From Limnanthes douglasii subsp. nivea (lineage: Eukaryota > Streptophyta > Magnoliopsida > Brassicales > Limnanthaceae), in assembly GCA_036936605.1 (NCBI GenBank), contig JAUPFV010000001.1, positions 155,281,187-155,345,186 of the forward strand: a stretch of 64,000 bases of DNA, given 5' to 3'. Below, one piece after another: positions 35,176 through 48,050 of the stretch (the stretch's first letter is position 1; every line of letters begins with the position of its first letter). The notes under the pieces are model-generated. The model worked only from the letters and a program-made list of their open reading frames with translations. It made no database searches and was not told where the DNA came from. Made by a program: the position numbers and the translations under genes.

Positions 35176-37650
35176 TCGACTGAGGCCAACATCCATTTAT
35201 TATTTTATTTTATATGTTTAACAATATAAAATTTAATGTTATTTATCGTTTGTCATTAATAACTTTTTTTTAATTTTCCCAATAAAAATAAAAACAATTA
35301 ATATATTTTTTAATATTTGTATATAACATGTATTTTAGGAGGAAAGAATACTTAAAATAGATTGAATATTATTCAGAAAATTAAGATAACAATAAAAATA
35401 AACTAAAATGTTTTCCGGTTTTTAAATTAAGGTCCGGATTTTTGATGACGAATGAAAAGTTTTTTTAGATATTGATATTTGAATTTTTTTTAAATATTTT
35501 TCAATGTTATCTAATAAAATAGTTACTTTTATATCTATTTTTTCATATAATAGATTGCATATCTTTTTAATAAAAATATTGTTAGATTTTTTTAAAATAT
35601 ATTTAATCTTTTATTTAACTTTGTTTTAATGTCTGAAAAATGTCATTGATGTCATCGCATTTTTAAGCAAATATACGAAAAGTTTAAAGTTCATGATTTT
35701 TTGGATTTACCAAAATATTTGGTCTTGTTTTGTTGTTATTCTTTCTAATTTTAAAAAAAAGAGTCAAAGAAAAAATATGTGTATGTCATAGATTCTCAGT
35801 GTGAGAATTTATTCTTTTGTTTTTTTTATCTTTTATTTTTTACATTTTTCCTAAGTTTTTTTATGTTTAGTATTTTTTTTTCTCATTTTATTGTGCCGAT
35901 ATTGGTACCTGTTTGAAAGATAGAGTCTTTCATATTTAAAGTATTCCAAGCCTGTGAAGAAGACTGCAATACTTTCGCGTAATTATGTGGTTATTTTGTC
36001 TTCTCCATATTTTTTGTGGTCTATGCCCTAAAATTGTCAATATTACGGGTCTGTCAGCCCCAGGGTACGCGACGATACTATTTTCGAGGATGAAAGTACC
36101 CATACTTCATATTATTTTACTTTTGAAGTTACGTCCACCTCTCTACATATTAATTGTTCGAAAGAGACAAAATATATTGTAGAGCAAAAACCTGTAAGGA
36201 AGCCTTTCTCGGGGTTCATCCCAGCGCCAAGGTTACACAAAAATGGGTGTTTCTTTCTTGATAGACCTGACTATATTGATTGATGATAATGATTTTAACA
36301 TATTTGAATAGCGAGTTAATGTCGATTGTTTTGCCCCATTGTTGAGACATTGGGTAATGAGGCTTTGTTTTCATAAGATTTAAAATCTTAGTAATTTTAA
36401 AATCGAGGTTTTGGTTTTTGATAATATGGGTGCTTACCCTAATCTAACTTCTTGTGTATGTATTGTTTATGGCATCAAATTATCATCTCTATACGCCTAC
36501 TTCATATAGTGATTTAATTTTAGTTCTGTTGATGCCCATAACGTCCTCATTGACCCTATGATTGTAATTAGACATATCGATGGTATTTCTCAACATACAA
36601 AAGAATCTTATATTCTTGTTGGTAATAAGAAAAATGAAATTGGCGATGTTCTTCCCTGATTTGAAATTCCTTTTTAAAAAGACAATTATTAAAATTGTTA
36701 TTCAATTTATTAATCGTTTAAGAGGGAGGTTGAGGTCGAAGCAAAAAAATTAAAAGTGTCCTAAAGGGTTTGAGACAGAAAAATGTGAGAGTTGAAAAGT
36801 TATGGATACACAAACTTATTTGCCAGCAATCTTTGTTGTCAACAATGATAATGCACCCATCAACCCTCATTTGAGTTAATATGGGGTTTTGGGATAATAT
36901 TAAGTTATTCAAAGCGCATGTACCTAATAATCCTACTATTATTCTATGAGCCAATTTGGAGGTATTGGTGCATTAGTCTAATGCACCCAATAACTATCAT
37001 GTTGAATAAACTACGAGCATAAGTCAGAGGAGTTTCACTAGAAGAATAGTCAACCCCAAACTGACTCACGGGGGTATCAGTTGGATTTTCTTTAATTACA
37101 AGTGTGTTTTATATTTTCTGATTTAAATTTTTTATTAGTGGAAAAATTAATTATGCTTCATATACTCTATTATTTCTGTCATAATGATCAACTATAGAGG
37201 CATAAAATTTATATTAAGGAACACATGGGCTTATTTTTTGGATTAGGTATAGTATTATCAAAACTTTGTTTTGTAGGGTTCATGATGACTACTTTTATTT
37301 TAAATCATTGATACATAACTTTTTTATTTTTTTATTGGATGGATACTTAGACTTTATGTCATGAAACGGATTATATTTCAAATATTATGGTCTTATTTAC
37401 TTATTTGGTAGATGGAAATGCTTTCTAAATCTTGGGGATTACTTTTTAAAATATCTGACATTTTTGTTTTATCTTTATTTGACGAGGTGAGAAAATTCTT
37501 GTTAAGTTGTTGATAATCAATCATGTGAGACTATGTATATTTATTGATAATATATACCTCGTTAAAACCTTATTATGCCATCGAGGTAGAAAAAAGTGCA
37601 TCTAAATAAAAATTTAAACATTAGATAAGTAATAAATATAAAGTCAAAGC
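35176..37650. other. AT-rich repeat-derived sequence without supported genes
   Basis: Only short spurious ORFs occur. By position, the part from about 36290 to 37600 should include the antisense ORF and 3' end of the old gypsy element whose pol starts at 37651 on the minus strand, but I see no convincing motif. The word CTCGTTAAAACCTT at 37558, just downstream of that pol, recurs near 63676 next to another minus-strand pol. Confidence 0.35.
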
Positions 37651-39032
37651 TTAAGATGAGTTGTAGAGTTTCAGATGCTTTGTATAACAATGATTTGAAA
37701 GTTGATTTTCTTCCTCAAATAACTGTCTGTAGGTTCTTGACTTTACTTTTATTTCAATTTTATATGGACTTTTCCAGTTTGGGCCTAAGTTGACAAGACT
37801 TTTGTATTTTGTGTGAATTAGTACTCTCTTAAAGACTTTACCTCTTACCTCAAGACTTTTAAAAATTTGCGTTAAAATTGTATCCATTTCTCATCATTAT
37901 TTTGTAGTGTTATGATTTTAAGGGAGCTCTTATTATTTTTCATCCAATCACATCAAGTTATGCACTTATTGCCTCACAGTTGCTTCATTTCTCATATGTT
38001 GATATTTTGTGTAAAAAATGATACTTTTGGTTGGAACTATTTTCTCTACTCCATAAACAAAAAAATATGTTTTAAATGTAGTAAATCCTCGTGCAGTTTT
38101 ATATGACCACAAAACGTATTGCATGAAGTCAAGCGAACCTTTTAGTACGCTTTTCAATTTTTTTTAATTCCATATGTTATTGTTTTGTTGGTGACCTCCA
38201 CTTGCCCGTTTGTAGAATGTTTGATTTGTAAAAATTGACCTTATTTATTGTCATTTGTGCATATGGTTGTACTTCTACCCACTTGAAAAAATACTCTACA
38301 ACTACCAATAAATACTCCATTCTTTCTGAGAATTTTAGTAGGATCTCTACAATGTCTAGGCCTTATATATCAATAGGGAATTTCCTCTGAAATTATCTCA
38401 AGTAGCATGACTGAGACTTGTATTGAATTTGAGAAACACTATCATATGTCACAGTTCTTCACAAATTTCTTTGCAATTTTCATAATTTTGGGTCAATAGT
38501 ATCATTGGAGTACTATTATTTTATGCAAAACCTTGTAGCCATATTAGACATTTTCTTCTCCAACATGAAGCTCTCCTACTATAAAAGTTGATTTGTATGT
38601 GCCGAGACAATTGAGGAAAAGTTTATGAGTTCCTGTTTGTATAGAGTTTCAAGTATCCACACATATATTTTTGATTTTATGTATACACGCCTAACTTCAA
38701 TCTTGTCTTCTAAGAGTCTTCCTTATATAAGATGCTTTTTAATTAGATTTCTACAATCTTTCTTTTATTTTTCTCCTCAATTATTATAACTCTTGATTGT
38801 GAGATTATTAATTGAAACATGTTGGGTAGTGTAATAAATGATTTTTCTTAGAAGATTACTCTTAGGGTTGTGTTTGCACAAGCAGAAGAAGCCATAGTGT
38901 TTGTAGTTGTATTTTCTGATCATGGTACTTGTTTAAAAATGAAATTGTCAAAGAGAGGTCCTTAATGTTAAATATTCTTTATATATTGTATAAGGTTCTC
39001 TTTTTGGATTCTATTTGGCCTAGAGCATAATT
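37651..39032 (-). pseudogene. Old Ty3/gypsy element, integrase and end of RNase H (left of nested insertion)
   Basis: On the minus strand, 37887-37651 is an integrase C-terminus (GKVFKRVLIHTK, LGPNWKSPYKI). 38157-37966 corresponds to the end of the core (FMQYVLWSYKTARGFT...FFVYGVEKIVPTK). Weak traces of the zinc-binding domain lie near 38600-38440 and of the core start near 38390. The sequence up to 39032 completes an RNase H frame that is interrupted by Tat copy 2 (DSQLVVN on the far side, YALGQIESKK on this side). Stops and frameshifts are everywhere. Confidence 0.8.
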
Positions 39033-39452
39033 TGATGAGTCCGGATTTTGTCATCACTCTTTGTGAGAACCGGACAGGGGCAATTCGGACATCATTCATC
39101 TAACCGGACAGGTTCGATTCGGACAACCTCCACTTACTAAACTGTCCGAACAGAACTAAAGTATTAAAAACATAATCACTTCATGACTAAACTAATTACT
39201 TGTTTACTTAAAACTAGTGGGTCTTTAAACTCGACCCGAATCCATAAAACACAACCCGAAAGCCCATATGGCCCAAAAGATAAAGGTATAAATACCCAAC
39301 CACCAACATTTAATGAGGGTAATGAAAATTAAATACAACCAGGAAGCTCAATTCTCCCTCTACATTATACCCAAACATCAAATACTCTCAAAATTCCACA
39401 AAACTCTAGACAAAATTACAAAGTTACCCTCAAACGAAAATAAACCACATCA
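39033..39452 (+). repeat. 5' LTR of Tat copy 2
   Basis: It starts TGATGAGTCCGG and ends CACATCA, followed by the primer site. TATAAATA at 39287-39294 is the likely promoter core, at the same relative place as in the other LTRs. Confidence 0.93.
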
Positions 39453-39454
39453 AA

Positions 39455-39475
39455 TTGGCGACCACGGTGGGAGCA
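39455..39475 (+). other. Primer binding site of Tat copy 2
   Basis: TTGGCGACCACGGTGGGAGC starts two bases after the LTR, where a tRNA would prime minus-strand synthesis. It resembles the TTGGCGCCGTCTGTGGGAA-type sites common in Tat elements; I cannot name the tRNA with certainty. Confidence 0.7.
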
Positions 39476-39525
39476 CGATGGTGCCTGAATTTAGCATTCA
39501 AAACCATCAGAAAAAACCAGTCTGA

Positions 39526-41235
39526 ATGAATCCGGACGCACTAGAAGTACCACCAGCTTTGCTTGAAATGGTGGGAGAAAATGATGAATACGCCATCGAG
39601 GAGCGCGATAGATTAAAAATTGAAATAGAAGCTCTAAGGGCTGAAAGGGCAAAGATGGATGTAAAAGAGAAATCAAAGGCGTCAGTTGCTCACCATACCG
39701 ACAACCCTAGAGAGCATGAGCCTTCGAAGACCCATGTGAGTACGAAGAAGACTCATGCTAGCTCCAAAAAGTCTCACAGGTCCAAGCCGGTGGAGAGCTC
39801 TGATTCAGACTCAGAATCTTCCAGTTGCTCCTCGAGCGAAGATGGAATTGAAAAATCCCGGTCATCCAGCAATGATGAGAGCCGATCTAAAAAGAAACAA
39901 AAATTGGTTAAGACATATTCAAGAAAAATGGATAGACATGGAAAGTTAAAGAGGCATATAGGAAAAGGATCGTCTCATAACCGGAGACACATATACCGGA
40001 TGCTGGTGGATCCTTTTGCCTTTCATGATGAGCCAGGTATCTTTGCAACTCCTAATGAGGATACCGTTTTCAGTCGTGGTCGGAATTGGAGACAATCTCC
40101 ACTGTCCTCCAAGATCCTATCCAGGAACCTAAGAGGTTTGATAGTACAAAAAATGGAAAAATACGATGGCAGTAAAGACCCGGACTACCACTTGGAACAA
40201 TTTAAAAATTTCATGATGAATTTTGATGATGACGACAAGCTGCTTTGTAGGGCATTCTTCCAGCCTTTTACGGGGAGTGCTCTGAAGTGGTACAATAGTC
40301 TACCACAAGGCTGCATCAGAAATTTTGATACTTTTTGGGTGGCCTTCCGGAGACAGTTTGTTGGTAGTAAGGAGGTGAAGGGAAATGGAGACACAATCAT
40401 CCATTGTGCCCAGGAACCGAACGAGTCTCTAAAAGAATACATAAGTCGCTTTGTAAACACCAAAAGTGGGTTGGCTGATTGCTTTGAACAAGTAGCAATA
40501 GCTTCTCTAAGGCAGGGCTTAAACCCTGGAAATTTGGCTGATTCAGTGACCAGAAAAAAGGCCATGACATAGGGGGGGTTTACTGAATTAGGTTGGAAAG
40601 AAAATTAACATGGATGAAACAAAGAAAACTAGGGTGCACATGCAGGTGAGGTCTGCTCCGGCTGCACCAAACCCAAACCAAAATCAGTCCGGAAACAAGG
40701 CAAAGGAGGTCGGACAGGTTCATAACAGAGCCAAAGCTCAGTCTCAGCCAGTTGCGCCTACCCAGAGTCAACAATCTAGAAATAAGCGAGGGCCTTGGGT
40801 TCAACCGGAGTGTTTTGCTGAACTAAAAGAAAATGTAGCCAGCATTTATGACAAAACGAAGGAAGAAGTGCATTATAGAAGACCGGCTATGTTACAATCT
40901 CCTAAGGAGAGCCGTAACAATTGTTTCCGTCAGTATCATAATGATACTGGCCATACCACCAAAGATTGTATTGCTCTAAAGTAAGAAGTCCATAATTTGA
41001 TTGAGAGAGGAAAGTTGGGAGCATATGTTAAAAGAAGAGGTGGAAATAGGCCTGATAACGCTCATCGGGCTGGTCCAAACAATGCAGGCACATCAGCCCC
41101 GGAGAGGGCTATGGTGATAATCGAAAGATTTGATATAGAGTCAGAGTACTTGGACCCTGACCCAACTCGGAATAGAGTGGGTCCCATTGAGGAGCGTTGC
41201 AAGACAGTGTCCGGGCTTATTAACTTTTTTTAATC
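39526..41235 (+). pseudogene. gag of Tat copy 2 (capsid and nucleocapsid parts), broken
   Basis: The first open part (39526-40572, 348 codons) has a Ser/Lys-rich N-terminus and the Retrotrans_gag domain: KYDGSKDPDYHLEQFKNFM, FTGSALKWYNSLP, FDTFWVAFRRQF, NESLKEYISRF (about residues 208-310). A TAG at 40570-40572 replaces the Trp expected after KAMT. A G-run just behind shifts the frame, and the reading goes on from about 40600 (MDETKKTRVHMQV) to the Zn-knuckle-like CFRQYHNDTGHTTKDC (about 40920-40970). A TAA at 40982 interrupts that frame before EVHNLIERGKLGAYVKRRGG. It ends near 41235, before any protease motif. Confidence 0.87.
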
Positions 41236-41237
41236 AC

Positions 41238-44202
41238 TCATAATTTTCGGAGGGGACACTCAGCCTCACTTGTTTTCTTCTTCTTAAGGTCATCATTCCC
41301 CTCACCTGGACTCTCCCCGGTGTTCTCTTCTTCATCGGATGAGTCAGTACTGGAGTAATCATGCTTGTCTCCATCAGCCATCGTGTGAAAGGGAAGGTCT
41401 TCGTACTCTACATAAGTCCATAAATCTCCCAGATTCCTCTTCGGAAACTTTTCGTGAAAGAGAAAGACCATGTCCGACTTCACCTTGGCATACATTTCTT
41501 CCTGAGTGCCTATCACTTGGTTGGTATAAGCATCAATCTTGGCTTGGATTTTCGCCTCTTGCTTCCTTAGCAGATCAGCTTTTTCTTATGCAGCATTGGA
41601 CACCGAATCCTCGAGCGAGATCTTGTCATTGGTCAAAGTGCGAATGACCCTGTCCTTGGCCTTCACCTCTTCTTTTGAAGAAAATAGATCTTTCTCCAAC
41701 TCGGACTACTTTTCCCAGAGTTCTTTGATACTATCTTCTAAGGTAGCTACCTTTATGGCCCAACCCTCCTGGTTCTTCTTTAATCCTCATTTTCCCTCTT
41801 CAGAACATCAGCATTTTGGTTGGTAATGAGGAGGTCTCCGGACAATTTCTCCTTGTCAGAATTAAGGGCAGTAATAATAGCTGACTGACCTCGCACTTGT
41901 TTCTCCAAACTAAGCACTGGCTGAATATTACTCAATATAGAGTGAGTTATAACATCTCTTTCACTTGAAACGGAGAAAGACTTACCATTGAAGGTAACGA
42001 TGTTCGAAGTGCTTAGAGGGAGGTAGGGCCAAGCAAAATCATCTCTGGGGAGGTTTTCAAAGTAGTCACCAAGCCCCTCAAGCCCAGTAATGTCGACACC
42101 ATCAATACTGATATCCCCTCCTCCAACCTCTTCAGTTCGAAAGTCATCAGGGTTCTCTTCTGCTCTTGTAGGATCAGTAGGGTCAACATAAGGAAGGGGC
42201 TCCGGAGATCGGAGAGAAATCTCATCACCCCTGGAGGTTTTTTTCATCTTGGCCTCCCTGTCCTTGCTTTCTGCTCCCCGTTTCCTGTCTCTCTTAGGAA
42301 CCCTTGGAGGTTTTGGAGATCCTGCCTCTTCCCTAATACTCTCATGCTCCACTACTTCTAGAAGAGCAGCATCAATCTGTCTTGGAACTGGCCCCTCTTG
42401 GTTTGCTGGAGGAGTTTCCTCCGCTTCGGTGGGGTTGGCTTCAACCGCACTCTGCTTGCCCTTACCTTTCTTTCCCTTCATCTTACTTGGGGCCTTGGCT
42501 ATACGAGGCAGATACAATGCATCGTCCGGTGCGTGTGTTCTTTTGAGGACTACTTCCGGAGGGGGTGGGGTGGTAAGTTCCTCCCAGGATAAGTCCCTCC
42601 GGTCAGTGGTGTTCCAAAGGTAGGACCTTGCAAGATTGCCTCCGGTAAATGCGTTGTGGAAGCGATTTACCCACTTTTCAGCAGCCCAAGCGTTTAGCTT
42701 GGTGCAAGTGGTCTGCCCGGCCTTCAAGTAGTCATTAAAGTCTTTAGGCAGCACTGTCGAGAAACAAAAAAGAAAAGACAAGTCAGATAAACAAATTTAT
42801 AAAGAAAATGAAGATGAGAATGTGAGATGGGATTCTTACCATCGCTTCGCCATCTGCTGGTTAGGAGACTTGGGTTGGTACCGGCTTTAATCTTCCTCCC
42901 ATTCTCCCAGGCACCACTCACAAACAAGAAGTGAGTCTTCCAATTTCTCTCCGACTCGAGCAGGTCATCCACTGCTTTATAACTATTACCCATGTTGAAG
43001 TGATATAAGGGAATATGGTGGTTTCTGCAGAGGCTGGCCACAGCTGCGAACTTCTCCATTGGAAGAGGAATTCCAGAGAGCTTGAAGGTCATGATACAGT
43101 TTATGATACAGGCCATAAGGGTGTACCATGCGTTAGGGCTCAGTTGACTTGGGAAAAGTTTGATGAGATGAAAACATTTGACTATCTCCGGGTCTAAGGG
43201 AAACCTTAGTCCCCAGTTGAAGAGCTCAATGAAGAAAACTATTTCATTGAGCTTACAGTCCATTGGTGTTTCAGGGTCCACTGGAATCCTTATTTTGACA
43301 TTCTCCGGGATCCCCCACTTTGTTCGCAGTTCGGCTATGTGGATGAAGGCATAGTTAAGTTTTTGCAAAGCCATCAGATATTTAACATTTACTTTGTGGA
43401 AACAAGGTCCCACTTTTCCCACAAGGACCTCCGGCAAATCTAGATGTCTTAGGCATAGTTTTTCTTTGCCTTTATCCTTTTTGGCAGCAACAACCTCACT
43501 TGTTTGCCCGGAGACTTCGGATTCAAACGGAGCCTCTTCAATAGAATCCTCCATCACTTCTTCCATTACCTGGGAGGGGGTTTTAGTTATTTTTGGGTGA
43601 GGGGAGTTAGAGGTTGGCTCAGCATGCCCTCCGGATTGTTGGGTTTCACTGGTTTCTTGTACTCCGAGCTCCGGCTCGGGGTCAGATGCAGTGATTTCTT
43701 TTCGGAGACTTGAGCTAGATGCCTCCGGTCCGGACAGCTTGTCCTTAGGAATTTTGATGGGTGCCTCTGACCCCGTATTACTATCTTTGGCCCCTGATTT
43801 GGAAGGCGCACCTTTTAGAGTTTTCCCTTTTACCAATCGACCTCTTCTCCGATCTACTAACTAGTCTAGAGAGGCATCAACATCTGATCTCATGGCAATA
43901 AAAGGAGAAGTCTTCTTAAAACTGGTGAGTACTTGCCCTGGTTCAACAATGGGCTCTGATTCCTGAACTGGCGAGCCTGAAACAATTGGTGAGAGGTTGG
44001 TTTGGAACAACCTCCTAGGTTTAAAGCTTTTGGTTGAAGAAGAGCCCTGGTCAGGCTATGTGTTTGGTATTAAAGGTTTTTCAACCGGGGAAACAGGGAG
44101 GCCGGCTGCAATGCGCCTTTCTCGTTCGACCTTTTGAGCTTTTTCTAACTCTGACAAATTAAGCCACTCACCTTTGATTGAAGCGTTCCTAGCTGTGAAC
44201 AT
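41238..44202 (-). pseudogene. Spliced antisense ORF of Tat element, copy 2
   Basis: It is homologous to the copy 1 gene along its length. Exon 1 is 44202-42840 (MFTARNASIKGEWLNLSELEKAQKV ... KWGIPENVKIRIPVDPETP ... FVSGAWENG). The intron 42839-42754 (GTAAG...CAG, 86 bp) is in phase 1 as in copy 1, and exon 2 runs 42753-41238 (VLPKDFNDYLKAGQTTC ... coiled coil ... acidic tail). In-frame stops lie near 44060, 43862, 41708 and 41590, and a frameshift near 41780. The tail differs from copy 1 after the shared GESPGE motif, so the pol deletion may have clipped it. Product function is unknown. Confidence 0.85.
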
Positions 44203-44302
44203 AAACTCACACCGAAAGAAAGTGTTTGTTTTTTAGAGAGAAAGCTTTGAAATTCAATAAAACAAGGATGATGAAGATGGTAAAACAGTAGAAAAGTGAA
44301 CT

Positions 44303-44311
44303 AATTTATAG
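44303..44311 (-). promoter_or_regulatory. TATA box of the antisense ORF, copy 2
   Basis: CTATAAATT on the minus strand lies about 100 bases before the ATG at 44202, matching the place of the TATA box in copy 1. Confidence 0.55.
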
Positions 44312-44634
44312 TAAATATGCAAAAGATGCTTCGATACCTAGGACAATTCGAAAGGTTTGCAATGATTAAGGACGGTGCTGATGTCATCCTCATTAAATGA
44401 AGAGGTTACTTTTTGAAGAAAGTGGGAGCGCCGTTCTAGGGAAAAAAGCGGCTGGTGTGGCGAACCGGAGAAAGACACGTGTCCCACGATTTCTGGCAGA
44501 AAACCGTTTAAGTTTCTGAGAATTTTTTCAGTTCGGATGAAAGCTATCATGCAGTTTGAAAATCTGTCTGAATATAACCATGACCAGCTACGAGTTCTTT
44601 TTTAGGTATTACCAATGGCCTTTGAACACCACCT

Positions 44635-44645
44635 AAAAAAGGGGC
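44635..44645 (+). other. Polypurine tract of Tat copy 2
   Basis: AAAAAAGGGGC directly before the 3' LTR, identical to copy 1 in sequence and offset. Confidence 0.75.
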
Positions 44646-44648
44646 TAC

Positions 44649-45068
44649 TAGTGAGTCCGGATTTTGTCACCACTCTTTGTGAGAACCAGACAGGGGAAAT
44701 TCGGACATCATTCATCTAACCGTCAGGTTCGATTCGGACAACCTCCACTTACTAAACTGTCCGAACAAAACTAAAGTATTAAAAACATAATCACTTCATG
44801 ACTAAACTAATTACTTGTTTACTTAAAAACTAGTGGGTCTTTAAACTCGGCCCGAATCCATAAAACACAACCCGAAAGCCCATATGGCCCAAAAGATAAA
44901 GGTATAAATACCCAACCACCAACATTTAATGAGGGTAATGAAAATTAAATACAACCATGCAGCTCAATTCTCCCTCTACATTCTACCCAAACATTAAATA
45001 CTCTCAAAATTCCACAAAACTGTAGACAAAATTACAAAGTTACCCTCAAACGAAAATAAATCACATCA
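44649..45068 (+). repeat. 3' LTR of Tat copy 2
   Basis: 420 bases, colinear with the 5' LTR apart from about 14 substitutions and two single-base indels. It begins TAGTGAGTCCGG (first bases mutated from TGA) and ends CACATCA, followed by the TAATT duplication. TATAAATA lies at 44903-44910. Confidence 0.93.
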
Positions 45069-45073
45069 TAATT

Positions 45074-48050
45074 AACTACCAATTGGGAGTCTGTTAGGAG
45101 CTTAACTATTTTAACTCCATCTATATTTGATAGTTGAAGTTCTGTTATTGCAACCTTATATTTTGGCTCGTTGCTCGAAGCTAAAAACGTAACTTTTGTA
45201 GATTGACTTATGATTTCTCCAATTGGAGATGTTAATTGAACCCATCTACCATACGTTAAGTTATTGGTTCTTTCATCGGTTCTTCCTTGCCGAGTAGAAA
45301 CTTGTTTATCCTTTGAAAATGTAAGTCTCTCTTGAGATAAATTTGTTTAACACTGCAAGTATGCTTACTAATATTTAAACTTTTATGTCTTGTAGGAACT
45401 ATGACAACTAAATTTGATAGTTGATTAAAATCTTCTTCTATGTTATTCTTATTGACCATGTACCCTAAGATTTTTTCAAATCTTACGCCAAATGTATACT
45501 TTTCTAGATTCAGGTTTCAGATTTATTTTTCTTAAGTTTGCAAATATTACGACCAAGTCGGTCAAATTATTCTTATTTGAGAACTAGTAACTAACATGTC
45601 ATTAAGCTTCTAGGTTATGGCCAATTTGTATTACAAAAGTTCTATTCACAAGTATTTAATATGTAATGCATGTATTTTTTAGCCAAGTGATAGTACTGTA
45701 TAACAATAAAGTCCACTTAGTTATGCATATAATGTGTATTTAATCTTCTTCATGCATTAAGATTTGGTTAAATATGCATTTATAAAATAGACCATCTTAT
45801 GCCCTGATGTTGTATATACTAGCTGATTAAAAGGTTCCTCTGTGCTTTCTTTGTTTAAGTTTGTGAAATCTACATATATTATCCATTTGTCATTATTTTT
45901 CTTCACCATCACTGGATTTGTTGTCCACATTGGATAGTAAAATTACTTGATATGACATATTATTATAAGTCTATTTATATCCTTCATTATCACTTTTATT
46001 TTTTGTTCAAAATATGATATATTCTTCTGCTTGATAGGCGAAAACTTGATATTTATAGATAGTTTTTGACACATGACTTCTGGTGGAATTCATGTTACAT
46101 CATGAGTAGTCTAAGAAAACACGTATAAGTTTTTTTGAAAAAAATCTAATAATATTGACTTGAGGTTAGTATGAATGTCTATCTCGAGTCTTAATATGTT
46201 TTATGCTCCCTCCATAACTCTATAAGATGTATGCCATCTTTAGGGTCATCTATAATATCAAAGATGATACAGACCATTTATGTTTGCTATTTTTTTAGTC
46301 TTAATGATGTAGCATAACATTATGTTGATTCCCTTTTACTTTCTATAATCATCCATACATTCTCATTGATTACAAATAAAGTTATGGACTTCCCATAAAC
46401 ACATTGTATAAATAAGGTGCATCCACAATCATGAATAAACAATGACCCTTATTACTTGGATTTTTCCTTCCTAATGTTACATCCAATGTTAATTAGTCCA
46501 CAACATTATCATATGCCCTAATGAATCCAATCAATATCCTTTGTGATAGTATAAGAAATGAGGATATTCTTATTTTTTCATATATGTTTTGTGCAAGATA
46601 TGTATTGAAATTATTGTATCCATCATTACCATTTTTACTTTTACCCTTCCAAGATCAACTATGATGAGAACTGCATCCCGATAAGGTGATGACACCCCTA
46701 TTAAATTATCATTCGAGAATCTTAGCACTGAATATGAATTCATGTACAAGTTGGGTAATGTATGTTCTTTGTTTTGAACTTCTAGGTCATATATTTGTCT
46801 CTTTGAATCCTTAGAGATCCGAACAATTAAGTCTCATCATGTAATTACACAAAGTAGTTATATGTCTGCATATGGATCCAAGTATTCTTATTTTTCTATC
46901 GTTATAATGGTTATATAATCGAAATCTAGTGGCTCATCATTATTTGTCAAAACATTCCCTTATTGTCTTGCTAGAGCAAGCCACGACATGTCTCGACTAT
47001 ATTTTCCCAAACCTCTAGAGTTTTTTTCTCATCAATTATGTATTGAACATCATATTTTAAAGCTCAATATTATCTTATATAGTTATCAATGCCGTTGTGA
47101 ATTTCATATAATTTTCTCTTGTATATGTGCGATTATGCAATAAACATCTTCTTTGACCTTCAGTACTTTATCACATATTTGGGTAGTTTTATAAATCATT
47201 GTCAAATTATCCATTAATTTTGTGTAGGGACCTTTATGAGCGCACTCCAACTTTCGGTTTATATTATTGTTCTCTATCTATTTTCCTCGTGAGCTTTGAT
47301 CATAATGTCTTGACACAGGTAATGCTTTGTTATTATCGTGTTTGGAGGTTGTAGCTTCATTATTATTTTTGGAATTAACTTATGTAATTAAATTAGTTTG
47401 ATTAGTGTTAAACAAATAAAGGTAATGGTTGGATTTGCAGTGTTTCCATCTAATGTGACTCTAATAGTCGCTTCTATTTTAATTTGGCATTCTACTTAGG
47501 ATAGCAAATCTTCAAAGTTGAGTGTTTTCTTCCTCATAAGTATTTCTGATAGAAATCTTAGCAAAATAATTTTGTCTATATGTTGCAACTACCACCAAAT
47601 CATGACAGTTTTGTAACCCATTATTCATTTCCATAAATCTCCGTATGTAGTCTCTCAAAATTTTCTTTTGGATTTTATTTGCAATTGATGATATAATTTT
47701 CATCCTCTTTGATAAATTTATAACCAATAAATAGATTCATGAATACTTTCCATAATATATTGAAACTCTTAGTAAATCATAATGGAAAGTTGTTAAAGAA
47801 ATTTAAAGATCCTCCTTTAAAAGTCATGTAAAATACTTTATATTTTATTTTTCCATCCATCTCAAACTGTAATATTTCACTTTGACTTGTTAAATATATG
47901 GTGTTCTAAATCTCTATTGCCATTGTATTTATCCAATTTTTATTGTTTATTTTGTGGAAGATATATGTTATATATATCTCTGAAGATAATGAAGACTATT
48001 TATCTTAATAATCGTTATCATCTAAGAGTATACTTGTTTTTTCAAATTTG
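45074..48050 (-). pseudogene. Old Ty3/gypsy element, RNase H to gag (right of nested insertion)
   Basis: On the minus strand, RNase H covers 45260-45074 (YGRWVQLTSPIGEIISQSTKVTF... NEPKYKVAITELQLS ... TDSQLVV). Reverse transcriptase is recognisable near 45930-45850 (NPVMVKKNNDKWIIYVDFTNLNKE). A gag fragment lies at 47727-47512 (KKILRDYIRRFMEMNNGLQNC...). The order agrees with the integrase part at 37651-39032 on the far side of Tat copy 2, so the two blocks are one element. It is heavily decayed; the 5' LTR was not found. Confidence 0.75.

Larger units (their letters stand above)
39033..45068 (+). mobile_element. Complete non-autonomous Tat-lineage retrotransposon, copy 2 (no pol)
   Basis: Two 420-bp LTRs (39033-39452, 44649-45068), a primer binding site, a gag region, the minus-strand spliced ORF and a polypurine tract are present. 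The flanks TAATT at 39028-39032 and 45069-45073 are a perfect 5-bp duplication. Protease, reverse transcriptase, RNase H and integrase are absent: gag ends near 41235 and the antisense ORF ends at 41238. By eye the LTRs differ at about 15 of 420 positions, so the insertion is not very recent. It lies in the RNase H region of an older gypsy element. Movement would have needed enzymes from a relative such as copy 1. Confidence 0.95.

Noticed and set aside
40997..41233. Separate gene in Tat copy 2
   Set aside because: It continues the gag frame after an in-frame stop at 40982, so it is part of the broken gag.
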